Numbered from the stretch's first letter, positions 46,855 to 60,199 are shown. The stretch: DNA of 64,000 bases from Marisa cornuarietis (GCA_004794655.1 SMMW01000521.1:1084001-1148000), one strand, 5' to 3'. Program-made: numbers and translations. Notes: generated from the letters alone by a model not told the origin.

Positions 46855-47214
46855 ATGGGCCAACGTAATCTTCCTGGACTTAGCTCAGACTGTCAGGATC
46901 ACAAATCATTGCGCGGTGTCGGTGTTATTTATGCTCGTTGCACAGTTCAGGGAGAACGGCTGCATGCTGTTTTGATCACCAGTCGTTTTGGGTCTGGAAT
47001 TCGTTACGTGTACATGCACTGGGATCTGCATGCCCTTTGTGTTAAGCGTGAGCATGGTTCACTGCGACCAGAAGGCAAAGGAAACGTGATGTTAAAACTT
47101 TTCTTCTACTTGGAATCTGCTGATAAAGGAATTTTGGCTTCTACTGTCTCCCCTCTAACTAAAGGCATTCATCTGCACTTTTCTTTAGACCCAGAACAGC
47201 ACTGCTGGCAATAA
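46855..47214 (+). CDS. Hypothetical 119-codon open reading frame
   Basis: ATG to TAA, starting MGQRNLPGLSSDC and containing GVGVIYARCTVQGERLHAVL, RYVYMHWDLHALC and GNVMLKLFFYLESADKG. The composition is protein-like, not low-complexity, and the ORF is long for this AT-rich sequence. I recognise no domain, signal peptide or membrane segment. A T-run precedes it and no clear splice site or poly(A) signal frames it. It may be an exon, a retrocopy or chance. Confidence 0.22.
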   Translation: MGQRNLPGLSSDCQDHKSLRGVGVIYARCTVQGERLHAVLITSRFGSGIRYVYMHWDLHALCVKREHGSLRPEGKGNVMLKLFFYLESADKGILASTVSPLTKGIHLHFSLDPEQHCWQ

Positions 47215-50200
47215 CAACACCACTTCACAAGGAAAAAATATGTTTAACGTGCTTTGTGCGAAGCTGGTTCATCCCTTTCTCTCTCTGCTTGTTTGCCCCC
47301 CCCCCTCCTCTCATTTCCCTTTCTCTGCTACCAGTAACATCTTAGGACAGAGAAAATAAACACACTCTAGCGCAACATATACCAATCAAACATAGCCCAA
47401 GACTGAGTCATAATTGAAAGAAATATTCCTGCCAAATTTGGTGAGAATGGGACAAACGGCTTCAATGGCCTAAAACACACAAAAAACAAATATCAGCTTT
47501 AGTTATAAAGATAGAAGGATAAACTGCTAATGACTTTTCTCTCTAAACCCTTCCACCGCCACCCTAAAAGTGTGAATAAGACATCATCAACAATCACATT
47601 ACAATTTTTTTTTAAGTTTTCAAGTTGCAAATTGCAACAGGATTTAGGCATCAGCAAAGATACTTGCTAAAACTTCCTTCTGAATAAAACATGTGCCGGA
47701 GAAGTCATTAGTGGCTACTTTCATTGATTATGCTCGGCATCATGTCTATGGATGCAGCAAACTAAGGCAATGGAACTCTACAGACGATCATGCTTTTTAT
47801 TCCCCATCTCATTTCAAGAAAAAAAACCTGACACTAATCTTGTGTGCACACAAATCAAGTGTGTGTACTGCACAAGAGAAAGAGGGAGATGGAGAAAGAG
47901 TGCACAAGGGGAGAAAATTGCATGATAGCAAGAGAGTGACAGAAAGGTGTAAAAGTAAATGAAAGATGGAGCAAGATCAAGAAGACAGGACTAGCTGTTT
48001 TATTTCCTCTTTTAAAAGTTCAATGAAGTTTGTTGCTTAAATGAATCTAACACATTTCAAGTTTGGGAGAAAGGGGGTGAGATATGAAAGCTGGTGACTT
48101 TACTTGGAGATGGCCTGTGATACAGAAATTTGCTAACGAGGGTTTCTGCGACTATTTTTTTAATCTCTTCAATCAGAAATCTGAAACTATCCGTCACCAG
48201 AATGTCATATGAAGACCAAATCCAATTTCTTGCATCAACTGCCACAAGAAGGTGACAGCCAATCTGCTTCTGCTTCATGATGCTTCTGTTTTTTTCCCCT
48301 AGTCCATTTCCATTTTTGGCTACTTTGCCAGATTACATCATTACTGCCAAAGTGTAAACAGCAAAAGAAAACATCTCCTTCTTCACTTCTTTATATTCTG
48401 TTTTCATTTTTTTGTTTTTTTGAAAATGTTGCTTGTGGGCTCTTAGCAAATGAGACCAACATCTCATATGTTTGAGAAGAACTGTTCAAACAGCAATATA
48501 AAAAAGGATGACTCTCTCCCCCTCCTTCCTACCTGTCTTTGTCTAAAAGAAACACACACACCCAGTATAAAGTGCTGCACACAATTGACTGTGTCAAATA
48601 TGATAATGATGATAATCATCAGTGAGGTTATTTAGCGCAGTATCCCAGCCAAAGCTAGGCTCACTGTGCTTTACCAAAAAAAATTAAAAAACCAAAGCAA
48701 AGCAGTCAACAATTTTACAAAATGAAAGACAAAATATCCCACTAAGCAGCCACCAGAAAGCAAACTTAAGACTCATAAAGGTAATGGCAACATGCACACA
48801 AACATAAATACATCAATCTTTATACAAATATAAAACAGATGTTTCTCCATCATCTCATTTGTATACCCACATAACTGTGCACACATATGAATGTGCTCTT
48901 TGGTTCTGTCAACAGCATAAATTTCTGTTCCAAAAGCAAACATACACTTTGATGGGGAAAATGACAAAGGCCATGGTGATGTAGTCTTCTTCCATCAGTT
49001 TCAACAATAACAATCTTGCAGAACAGTAAGCGGTGTAGTATCTAACAGTAAGGCCAGATTATATGCAGCATTGTTTTCTCCATCTTTTGAGCACAAGTAC
49101 ATGATAGAGGCAGTCAGAAATTAAAGATCAATAATTGATAATGAAAAGTAGTAGACATGATTAAAAAAAAAAACTACAGGCAGAGAAATAGTCCAACACA
49201 AGGACTAGGATAAGAAAAGCAACAAAGAATGTGTAACAACATACTGTTGCGGCAATATTTATTATACCTCGTTTAATAACCATACAAGCTTTTAATGCAT
49301 TCAAGTAGTTTTTATTGACTTTTTTTTTATCAAAGCACAATCCATTCAGATTTCTATATTTTTTATTTCATTTATCCAATTTTTGTGGCCAAGTGGTGTA
49401 GCCCCCCCCCTCCACCTTTTATGGAAGATGCAGATAAATGCTTTGCCCAAATGAAAATTTGAAGAAAAAGAAAAAGGTAGTTGAAATAGACAAGTGTCGC
49501 AGACCCCGACCTCTCTCCTGGGAGAATTTTTCTTAATCAACAATGGAATGACCCAAGCTTTGAAGTCAGACTACACGTTGATTATAACGAAGGTAGTAAC
49601 TGAACCTCCGTAGTCATGGCCCACAGACTACTGAGTACAAGCGCGAGCGAGACGCATGCCTCGGTGAGCCGCTCTTGCTCCCCGGAGTGACTTGCCCCTT
49701 TTCACTCGCGCCGTCTTGTCACTTTATCGCACGATTACTCCCCTGGAACTGGGTGCGTGACAGCAAACGCTAAGTCACAATCATTTGCCGCGCAAGAGGC
49801 TGTGGTGGAGCTGCAGGTAATTCCTTCTGTGACAGAATTTCCAACAAATTTTCGTTGGAGCAGAAGCTAAAAAAAAAAGTGAGGCCGGCGAAGAAGTGGG
49901 TGGGAAAAAAGGAAGGAGGGCAAGAGATGTGCGATTTAATAGCACGTCTGCTGCTACAGTTCCAGGATGTCTTCGAGTGACCAAAATAAAACGCTGGAAT
50001 AAAATGAGGGTAATATTTCTTTTGTCATGAGACTGTCAGTGCTAGTCTTTCTGCTGATCTCTTCTAGGCAAAACGCTGACACAAATAGAGACGCGCGGGT
50101 GCCTACGCTGATCTAGAAATACAATTGAATACAACAATCGACAATCAATGTACAATTTGCAGAATTTTTCTCTTAACGGATCATCGGGTGCTTCCACTAG

Positions 50201-52224
50201 CGAAAGCAAAACGCCCACTTAAAAATCAAGCGAACAATGAAGCTGAACACATGCCTTGCAAGTGTTTCGCAAGCCTAACGAACTTTCACGAATGCTCCTT
50301 GTTAAAGCACCAGAAGACACCAAGTCTCTAAACCTATCAATATAGCATGCATTCAACCTTTTACGAACCCCCCCCCCAACTCTCCTTCCCCACTCCACCA
50401 TTTACACAAAAAGAATGATTCTGTGGAAAGAGGAGGAATATGAAGTATTTCTACATCTGTATACGCTTGTATGAAGCTTAGTTGAGTGGGAGGGAATGTG
50501 GTACCTGTATTTGGGAAGGGAGGGGGGAAAAGATCTGGGATGGAGATAAGAATATCTGTATGTGATTGCACAAGGGAGATACCATAGAGAACAGGGTCGG
50601 GGATGTGCGGTCATATTGGCGTTTATGTTATAAGTGTGTTGTGTAAGGTGATCTGCTGTTTTTAAGACTGAATTTTCCCATCCCACTTTCTTCATCGACT
50701 AAAAGTTTTGCGGGATCGTCTTGTCGCCAGAATCACGCTAGCCGACACCCTCCATGTGTTTTGTCATAGTTGTGTGTGTGTGTGTGTTTTAATACTCCGG
50801 ACCCTACATTATCGGCACGCAACCCACGACCATCAGTTTGCTGAGAATGACTTGCTGTCATATTTTCGCAACCCGCGACACATTTATACATTCAAACGAT
50901 ACCTTAGCAAAGAAAGTACACCAACGCCTACACCCAGCCCTTTGTATTAAGCCTTCATCGTGCAGGCAGAGAACCCTTTTCTTCCCTAGGTATAATGATG
51001 ACTCACGAGAGAGAAAAGTGAAAGACGCAGAAGCCAACGTCATCACAAGCACATCTGTTTTGTGTGGTGGTTTCAACACAGCGACCACTTATTCCAGTGA
51101 ATACTTGTTATCTGTTGCCTAACTCTTCAGATGGAAAAGCCGCTTGCTCAGGCCTCTACTGGTCTTATTTCTGGAGCTTCTTTATTCAAGAGAACAGCGT
51201 AACAGCTTCAGACTGCCTCTGATGAAAATCACTCTTCAAATACTGCTATTACCAAATTGTTTTCTTTTTTCCGTCAGCGTCTCTAACTGATTAAATTCAG
51301 TATTAATGATTAGACGTGGGCCGTGTCAGTATGATAAAGATAATTAATTATTTTGGTCGTGGAGAAAGCTCACTGCCTCCGAAAATTTTAAGACTTTAGG
51401 ACAAGTTAATTTAAAGACTGAGGCACAAGCTAGACCTGGCAATCATTACGGTAAAATGTCTTTTCGGTTTTCTGTTCCCAAGAAGCACTACTTTTTGTGG
51501 CTATACTAAAGACAAACGAACATTTTAAAATCTTCAAGATTCAGTTTAATCTTCGTCAGATCTACGACACTCTAGAGATGATGTTAATCTCAGGAAAGTT
51601 CCGCCGCCGCCTGTGAGGCGATCACTCTCCCCACGAAGCAGTGAAGCACCCCACAGCCGTGCAACGAGCACCTTCAGCAGTACCCCAGTAATGAGCGCAT
51701 AAAGTTGTACTCCTCTACGACTTCACTCACTCGCACAGCATTACCTTCAAAGACACGCCCACGCTCCATTTGCTGAAAACCAAGCTTTAAGCCCCTCTGG
51801 AAATCACGTTGCAATGTTATCCGTACCGAATCTACATGTTTCCATTTAAAATTTGGTAAAACTCACATTCCTTTGTTTCCCAGTCAATCGAGTCTAGCCA
51901 CAGACGTTCAAAAACACTCAGGGGAAAAGAATGCGCTCACCTTTTCGTCTGCCGGGGGTCGGGGCAGCACAACCTTCCTACAGTCTTCTTGCTCCTTTTC
52001 GAGTTCTGCGGAAACTTCTGAAACTTTCCCTGTCGTCTGCAAACTTTCCAATCAAACGCGTTGTCCCTTTTCTCACTTTTAAGCACACAGCAGAAATGAC
52101 GCCCTTTCAAGGCACTTGAAAGTCACAGACCTTCCGTAAATCCATACAAGAATAGGAGCTGGCATCACAGTAAATAATCCACAGGCTGGAACTCGCAGGC
52201 CGTCGTGGCTCGCAGCATCAAGTT
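47215..52224. other. Intergenic stretch, no gene recognised
   Basis: Open frames here are short and low-complexity. A SINE-tail-like fragment lies at 48608-48680 (GGTTATTTAGCGCAGTATCC, AGGCTCACTGTGCTTTAC), resembling the tails at 4867 and 55310. A GT repeat lies near 50772-50788. CpG-bearing patches occur at 49610-49760 and 51590-51770. Confidence 0.4.
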
Positions 52225-52435
52225 GTGTCCCGGACACGCCATTTTTCTCCGCTGCCTCGCGCAGACTCAGTGCGCCTGGCGCCGGCTGCCTCTCTACGGC
52301 GCGTGAAGGTCTCAGCCGCGACGTTTCAGCCAATCAGAAGAAGAGCGTTCTGCGCGCTCGTGCCACATGTGTGCGCGCGGAGTCTGGCGTGCCGTCACAT
52401 GCCTGGCAGAGGAACAGACCGGCGAACAGAAGAAG
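52225..52435. promoter_or_regulatory. CpG-rich stretch with a CCAAT box
   Basis: The densest CpG run in the window (for example GCGCCTGGCGCCGGCTGCC). It contains AGCCAATCAG at 52328-52337, the standard CCAAT/NF-Y form, on the plus strand. Such a patch could be a promoter for an unseen gene or a distant first exon, but no TATA box or first exon is evident. Confidence 0.22.
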
Positions 52436-55309
52436 CTATGGAGTGAGGGAAGAGTGTCAGTCGGTCTCGTGCGTGTGTGTACAGGTAATAATTATATACC
52501 GTGGGTGTAGATGGAAGGGATGGTAATAATTATAGAATAATAATGATTGAATTTGTAAAGCATCCTCCATCGTGTGGGTGCGAGTTCAATGCGCTGCACG
52601 CGAAAGACTGCAAACGAACCGATAGTCAACTATACAAAAAAAAAAAAAACTCACACAAGCGTCAGCAAACAGATAACACCAGTTCATGGATGAAGAATTC
52701 AGGAGTGAGTGGAACAGTACGCTTAATTATGAAAACTATTTCTTAAAGAGATCAGTTTTGAGCAGGATTTGAAGGGTTCGAATACGGTTCGACGAGAAAG
52801 GGGTAAAAACTCCGAGCTGGAAGTATGAGAATGAAAAGAAGCGTCTGACTATTTTTTTTTTTTAATACCATTCCGATGTGTGGATCAGAAAGGAGGGGAA
52901 CACAAATCAGACCGCTCTCTCTCTCTCGTGTGCGTGGTGCGTGCGTGCGTGTATGTGAATTGAGAGGAAGAAGAGCGGAAGTTGAATGACAATTGCTAAT
53001 TCTTTATTTTTTTACTTTTATTAATTTTTCAGAGCGAAAGAGGGAGAGTGGTGCGAAATATAATTATAACTATAATAATTATGTGCCACGCATTGGTGAC
53101 CAGGGTTAGGTTACAAATAAGCATTCGCACTGCCTATCCAAACACAGACATGTTCATAGATTTCAGATAAGGAACAGGTCATTATGTGAATGGATATAGA
53201 GACCCAAACGCTTACTTACACGAGGCACCGATTAACGAAAAATCATAGAAATGGTTTGAACTGCCTGAACTGAGTCGAAGTGTGAATAGAACACAGGATG
53301 AGTGCCCGTATTTTCAATACAATATTTCTGATTATCTTTCGGACGTCTAAATAGGTATTCATAAAAGTGAAAAGCAAAGGTTGTCTAAAAGAGGACTGCT
53401 GCATTGAAACGATGGACTGAAAGTTGCACAGAATATTAATTTTAAGTTACAAGCCCCCGGCTACTCAACTCCAGGCAGAATTCACAGTCATAATTAAAGA
53501 ACACATAAAGGGGAGAAAGATCTATGGGCATAGAAGAAGAGGGATATGAATTAGCCAAAGAAGTAGAAGAGAAAAAAAACCCTTCTCTATATATTAAAAG
53601 AAAGGGGAGGCACTCGAAGAGATTCCTGAAAGTCGGAAAACAGAGAAGTCCCTTAGAGGAAGATAAATACCTTCTGAGCCTCTTCGACAAGAAGAATTTT
53701 TTTTCCTCTCCTCTTTTTTTTAAACTTTCATGAATGAAGTTATGACGCTGACGTTGCTGTGTCAGAAGATACGGGCATTTCAGAAATGGCCTTTGGAGGA
53801 TGGATCGGCCCGGTCGCAGAAAATTAACGATTCATTAATTATGAAGTGGGCACGCACGCATGGGTCGCTTTAGGATCAGAAACATTAATCACACCTTGGG
53901 CGCATGCGCAGATATGTTTACAGATCTTCAAGAAGGCCCAAAGCGTGCTGCGGTTACAGACATCCCTCCCCCCACCCCACGCCCTGCCTTCTCCAGTCTC
54001 CACACTAAAACAACTCGCGCTCTGCGGAAGCAGTTCGGTTCTCAGACGGCAACCGAGTTCCCGGCACAGAGGACCAATCTCTCGAACTTGTCTTTCCACC
54101 CCTGGCGTTCTTTCTGCTTCCGATTTTCTTTTTTTTTTAATGAGGGGTGGGGGTGGGGGTGTTGTATATATTTTATCTTCATTTTTGTTTATTTATTTTC
54201 TCTGAAAGTATAACACATAAAGTTTCCTTGCCGTCACTAACAATCGACTTCTCTTGACATTGCTCACCCGTCCTGTGCTCTCAGCTTGCAACTTTTTTCT
54301 TTCCTTTTTTTATTATTTTTTTTTTTTTGCCCCCACCAAGATGCTTTATGGTAAGATTGTGCAGTAATGGCAGCGGGACTCTTCAGGGATCGAAGGAACG
54401 AGCTTGGGAAAAGGCTGAGGGTGGGGTGGTGCTGACGTAGAAAGAGGAGTGGGTCTGGAAAGCTGGGATGGGAGGGCAGGAGAAGGAGCGGAGAGTAATG
54501 GAGGGGCAGGGCTGAAAGTGGGGGAGGAGGGGTGGAAGTTATTCAAGGGAAGATTGCTTTTGTGTGCTTGGGCGCGACGCCTGTTCGAAATGTCCGAAAA
54601 ACTATTCATTTGCAAATTCTCTCGCGGCACTGACAGGAAGGTCAGCGAGTTGATACTTTTAATCAAGGAGTCGATTACGATATTGCTGAGCGATTACAGC
54701 AGGAACGCCGAACGAGCCCGGAGGTTGTAGAACAACATGGAGTTATCTGCCTTCATCCTTCTCCTCTGCCTCTCAGTATCTCAGTACGTTGACTGTACCG
54801 CAGGGATCGCAATGGCGCATTTTTTGTGGTTGCGGGGGTGGGTGGGTGGGGAGGAGGAGGAGAAGAGTAGGGTAAAGTATTGAAAACGTTCATTCGAGGC
54901 TTTTATTTTAACCTGTCTATGCAAATTATGCCCATTACTTTGCCATGACAGTACAAATAAATCGATCTGTACATATCCCCGTTCACGAAAGGATGACTAG
55001 GCTAGAGATCGTTTCAAAACTGTCTTAACGGAAAAAGTCTTAACTCTACACACTCAATATACTAAATGACTTGTCATGGTTATTTAAGCGCACTTGGCAG
55101 TGTGAGGTGTCTAGCTACGTTACGTCACATGCCAGAGGTGGGAAGCGACAGTGTGGGTCAGATCTGCTCCTAGCACCTAATTGACTTAACTTTCGCTATC
55201 CTTAACAAAATGACAAAATGTTTTACATTTTAAAATAAAACCACCTGAAATACAGAAGAAGAGCGCGAGCCCACCCATCAACACAATACATCTGGATAAA
55301 ATTTGCTGA
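52436..55309. other. Intergenic stretch, no gene recognised
   Basis: Contains only short low-complexity frames. A degenerate SINE-like piece may lie at 52525-52612 (AATAATGATTGAATTTGTAA, CAATGCGCTGCACG). T-rich runs at 54130 and 54300-54330, GGGT-rich purine tracts at 54415-54545 and a G-rich run near 54830-54870 are visible. Confidence 0.4.
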
Positions 55310-55540
55310 AATAATAATAATAGGAAAAACAACAACATATATTTATATATCGCTATATCCCCGAAACCAGGCTCAAAGTGCTTTGCATGCACACACACAC
55401 ACACAGAGAGGGTAGAGAAAACCACCGACGATCAGTCTTGTACTCAAAGTTTTTCTGTGCTGAGATACAAACCATCGACATCTGATTCTCACTGTCGTGA
55501 TGACAGGCGGCTTAGTCACTTCGCCACCAGCCGCCCAAGA
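55310..55540 (-). mobile_element. tRNA-derived SINE, near full length
   Basis: On the minus strand: tRNA-like head (GGTGGCGAAGTGACTAAG as A box, ATGGTTTGTATCTCAGC as B box), then GGTGGTTTTCTCTACCC, a TG repeat, AAAGCACTTTGAGCCTGG, TATAGCGATATATAAATAT and an ATT tail. It pairs with the copy in nephrin intron 20. Confidence 0.7.
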
Positions 55541-57124
55541 AGACGAAGCATATTTCTTACAGCGCATTTCCTTACTTTAAGTAGTCTCATTGCGTTCCAC
55601 ATAAAGAATAAAAGTAAAACAAACAAATATACTCATAAAATAAACAAAACACACATGCTTAGACCAAAGCATGTCAACGAACTGACACACAATAACACAA
55701 CATTAATAGACGCTGTCTATTAATGAAAGGTTACATGTAGTGTAATTATGGCTGCGTGAACAGATTCACCATCCTTTGAGAGAAATACGGTTGTGTTGTA
55801 GTGTATTTTATATCCCATGCAGAAAACAATGAACTGTGTTGGTGGCAAAGAATATTGACTGTTAGGGCAAATCTACGTCTGGCGATGGGTTTAAAATACG
55901 GAAACCTATCGTTGTCTGATTTAGTATACTTCCCCTATGGTGACATGAATACAAGGTGCTTTTGGTGTAAATTTTCAGCCACGCTAAATAGTCTCCGATT
56001 TATAAAGCTATTTCGTGCAGCAGAAGAAAAGAATCACGATTTCTGTTTACTGCCTACCTTTTTTTGGCAGCGCAGGTCAAAGGAGAGTTAATGTTGATCA
56101 TATCAGCATTCAAGTTTAGTTTTTTATATTATTAAATGCAGCGAAAATACTGAAAATCATCAATCAAAGCGAAAGTTTAAAAATAGTAATTAAGACCTCC
56201 CTACAATCAGCCCAGTTCTCACGCAAACAATCCATCATTCGATTCGTCCAGCATCGTTTGATCGTTTGTTTTACTGGGCAAAGTGGTGATTTTGCACCTC
56301 ATCAACCGATGGTTCCAAACGTCGGAGTTCAGAGACGTGTCGAACGCCGAAAATAATATTTGATATGGATTTCTAAGCATCAGCATTTAGCTAGAGCGGT
56401 GGTTTTCCTGGCCCAAGATCGAATCGCGAAAGTCAAAAGCAGTAATGTCCATTATCGCGAGACTAAGAAGACCGATACAGCGCAGCACTGGCGAAATCTC
56501 AGAATTAATGAAACGAGTGCCGGAAGACTCGAACACCGTACATCTTTGAACCATCCCCTTACTCGCATACCATTGCCCCTCACCTTGTGGTCCAAACCTT
56601 TTTCAAAATCATTCTTAATAGCATTTTTTCCCCATCTGGCAATCATAACACCTGCCAACCGAGGTGTGCGGTGCCCTCAAGATCGGCTTTGATTATTGTC
56701 TTATCACGCGATCCTCCACTGGCCCTCCTTCTATCCTCTTCTACCACCTGCACATGGAAGGGCTCGTTATGCCGCGCGTCACTGTCCTCCCCTTCTTTCT
56801 GATCCATCCTTTGCCTCCCTTAACCTCCCGGCTTCTCGTCCACGGATTCGCACATGTGGAAGCCCTCTTCGCTAAATACAATATCGATGGTGATTATTAA
56901 TTAATTTATTATTTAAATAAAATAAAGAATGAGCTCTATAGCCATGTGGCTGCAGGAAAAGTGAATGTAAGTGGAGTATGTGGTGGGGGTGGGGGTGGTG
57001 GGGGGGAGAGATGTAACGAGGGGCAGTGGAAGGTCTCGCAAATAGAAACATGTTTACCGTTTCTCTGATAAAGAAACAGTCGTCCCCTTTGCCACTGGCT
57101 CACGTAGGTCTCAAACCACAGCAC

Positions 57125-57412
57125 TTAACTCCCAGGACACGGAGGCTGCCAAATAATTAACAAATAAAATAATGAAACAGCAAGGATTACGATCAGACAG
57201 AAGTATTTTCGCACCATGACTTGGCGTACTGTTCCAAAACCGTTTGCAGAATCACATATCGTAGCTTCATTGCCAACATCATCCATGAGCATTTGAGAAA
57301 GCGGGAAGTCTTTACTAAATTTCAGACTCGAATTAGAGTTTGTTTTTGATCGCCGGCTTTTGTTAGTCAGAACAAGGCTCTGGCGGTCAGACGCCTGGAA
57401 GTCTTTAGCCAT
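57125..57412 (-). CDS. Candidate membrane-anchor exon of unknown gene
   Basis: A 95-codon frame starts MAKDFQASDRQS and ends with MVRKYFCLIVILAVSLFYLL followed by IIWQPPCPGS. The hydrophobic stretch after a basic residue looks like a signal-anchor (type II membrane protein) or signal peptide. An acceptor-like TCTTCAG stands just upstream. The possible donors near the end (GGGA/GTTAAG) are weak. No family was recognised; chance is quite possible. Confidence 0.2.
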   Translation of the reverse strand: MAKDFQASDRQSLVLTNKSRRSKTNSNSSLKFSKDFPLSQMLMDDVGNEATICDSANGFGTVRQVMVRKYFCLIVILAVSLFYLLIIWQPPCPGS

Positions 57413-58061
57413 CGACTTGGCTGAAGACGCCTTTTGCTTTCGCGACTACAACATGTCGACAGTAAAGGGGGGCATTTCGCCCGACAGATAATAAATTAAG
57501 GTTCAGAAGGAAGGTCAATGTTAATAGTTCACATACCACGGCGGATAGTTTAAAGAACGAACCTGCACGCGCGCGAACCGCAAAAATGTCGGCAGCAACG
57601 ATTCTCCAAGGAGATAACAATTCAGATGAAATCATAACGACACGGAAAAGTGATGTTCGCTTGAGACACAATTGCAAAACATTTGGCAACAATATCAGCA
57701 TAATAACAGTGAGAAATTCATATCACGGCTCTATTCAAGGTTTTAAAGAACTCGGGCATAATTTATGCAAAAGCATCAAAGATTCTAAGTTCCGCTAAAA
57801 GCTAGACTGTTGGATACTTTTTTTTATAAGAAAGCTAGCAAGATATTAATGTTTTTTACCATGTCACACGCAGGTGGCATCGGCAAGTCAGAAAATATTG
57901 TTTAGTCGGTCGATTTCATAAAAGAGACAGTGTGATTTTTTTCTTGAGAGTTCAATGGAGCAGACATGGTGTGACCTTTACAACCGACAGTGGTACATAT
58001 GTTCATTGCAAATAATGACGTCTGGATTTTCAATAAACGCCTACATACTTATAAATGTGGG

Positions 58062-58092
58062 CACGCACACGCGCACACGCACACGCACACAC
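58062..58092. repeat. Imperfect CA/CG dinucleotide repeat
   Basis: Mixed CACACG/CGCACA units. The sequence around it (57413-59589) shows no gene I can support. Confidence 0.8.
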
Positions 58093-59589
58093 GTTCTTGC
58101 ACGCACATTGGTTGAGGTACATGCATTAGTAAATATGTTTACTACGATGCAGCTCATCCGCAAAACGACTCAGCACCTCAGTCATTTTCTTATTTCTCAA
58201 CGAAAGCTCCGATTTTCGCCATCGAACACCTTGCTGTGTTCTTAGCTGCCTTCCTCAAATTTTACCTACCTATGGTTCAACACCAGAAAAGCATAATAGT
58301 ATTACTCGGCAGACCCGCGGCGCAGAAACGGAACTGAGACCAGCTCGACTTCCGGCCAGAGTCAAGCATGGTTGCGGCCCCTTGCCAGGGCACAGACGGT
58401 GTGGGTGAAGTGAAACAGAGGAAAGGCTCTAATCCAGTTATCTGCCCGGAAAGGAAGATGCGGTGAAATTGCATCACGCCTCGTGAAACACAGACGCGAG
58501 CCTTGTCGCTGCAGCATCGCGCGTTAAGAAACCCAGACGCAAGCCTGCTGCCTGCAGCTGGACCCTTCTTCAGCACGCGTTCCTTTTGTGTGTGTGAGAG
58601 AGAGAGAGAGAGCCGCTGCTCTGTAGCATGATTGAAAGTGAGGGAAGAGAGGAGGGGCGGTAAGGCGCCGCTTTGAAATCAAACATGACATTGTTGACGA
58701 GAAACGAGACAGCCCTCTCACCCCTACCCCACTTCCCCAAAATGTTGGCAGCATTAGCTCGCATGAACATACAGGCGAGGTGTGTGTATATCTTATTGGC
58801 TTACCTCGACACCATATGTCCTCGCCATACTCTACCTGTTTAGCATCACTTAGTGTCTGAAGATAGGTTAGTGGACGATCGATGCTACTGATGCATGCGT
58901 CTACAGATGCGTGTGATGTTGTTGTCTTCGTCATACAAAAAACCCCCATTGTCCTCATCAGTGACGTAAGCGGATTTTAATGCCGATTGAGTTTCTTTAA
59001 CGAAATAAAAGGTTGTGCGCATGCGCAAATAATGTTGAGTTGGACTTTGCAAAATATTAAAATAAAATAATAAGACAAATTCGGCGTTTTGCTGTTTAGT
59101 GTTATGCACATTAATGCTGCCGAGCAAAATACATGCTTAAAAACCAGTTTGAACGTTCAGAAATCGACCTTTGACCCAGTGGATCATGCTTGTACATTTG
59201 GTGTGTTTAATGACAAGTGTCAGGTTGTTACACTGAGCGGCATTGCCAATGTGGCTGTTTCTTCAGTCAGTCAATCAATCAATCCCAAACCACATCCCAT
59301 TTTATTTAAGTGTTGAGCAATATCCGGGAAATTATCGATCTACTTGATGCGTTTTGGGGGGCTGAGGGGAGGAGAGAGGTGGACAACGGGAGGACTTGAA
59401 GGAGAAATAAGCCGATTAAATCTTCCCTAAACACGTTTAGTTTTTTGGGAAGAAATCGCATCCTTTCAGAGTTTGTTTTGGCCATAGCAATCATGCAGGT
59501 AAAATGTCCGCGGAAATCATTAAGCATTCGCTGAATATCCTGATTTAGAAGCCATAGAAGTAAGATTTGACTGTATTCTTCAAACAGGC

Positions 59590-59822
59590 CTTGATATTAT
59601 AATAAACGCGGGATTTATACAGGACATACTTACGCTCGTAAGGAGCGTGCTCTTAGCGCTTGAGACAAAAACGTGACGTGGACAATATTAAGGAAAGAAG
59701 GATAAACAACGGTACTGATGATTAATAAAAGACGAATATAGAAAATGCAAAGAGGAATCAAGTAACAAAAACTGAGAGTATCGTGATTCTGAAGAGGAAG
59801 ACGAGTAGGAAACTAGCCAACA
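59590..59822 (-). mobile_element. Old LINE 3'-UTR copy, inverted
   Basis: On the minus strand AGAATCACGATACTCTCAGT, TTGTTACTTGATTCC, ATCATCAGTACCGTTG, CCACGTCACG and AAGCGCTAAGAGCACGCTC follow the same order as in the young LINE copies, ending in an AT-rich tail. Many substitutions show that it is old. It faces the young plus-strand copy at 59902. Confidence 0.65.
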
Positions 59823-59901
59823 GACGAAAACATATCAACAACAACAAAAACTAGCAGATAGGCTGATAATCTACAATTTCCACAAGTAGGCTACAGAGGT
59901 T

Positions 59902-60199
59902 CCTTGAGCATTACTCGTAACTCCTAACACAGTCCACACAATGCTAGTCCTTCTTACCCTCCCCCCTTCCCTCTTGCTACTTTACCCATCTTTCTCGCAG
60001 AATCACTATATTTCTCTGTTCCTGTTACTTGATGCCTTTTGTTTTCTGTTTCGTCGTCAGTACTGTCGTTTTCTTTCGTCCCCTTTGTTCTGTGTCTACT
60101 TAGTCCACGTCTCTTCCTCGTTTTAAGCGCTAAGAGCATGCTCTCTATGAGTGTGAATATGCGCTATAAAAATCCTCACTATTAATATTATTATTATTT
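59902..60199 (+). mobile_element. LINE 3'-UTR copy, young
   Basis: Nearly identical to the 3' UTR at 12549-12821 (CTAACACAGTCC, CCCTTCCCTCTTGC, AGCGCTAAGAGCATGCTC, ATGCGCTATAAAAATC) and ends in an ATT-rich tail. It has no ORF2 sequence. Confidence 0.85.

Noticed and set aside
53846..54213. Two overlapping plus-strand frames of about 118 codons
   Set aside because: Both end in low-complexity sequence from T-rich and G-rich tracts, and neither resembles a protein family.
58524..58958. Minus-strand 144-codon open frame
   Set aside because: Runs through a GA microsatellite giving SLSLTHT-type repeats. It has no recognisable domain and no splice context.
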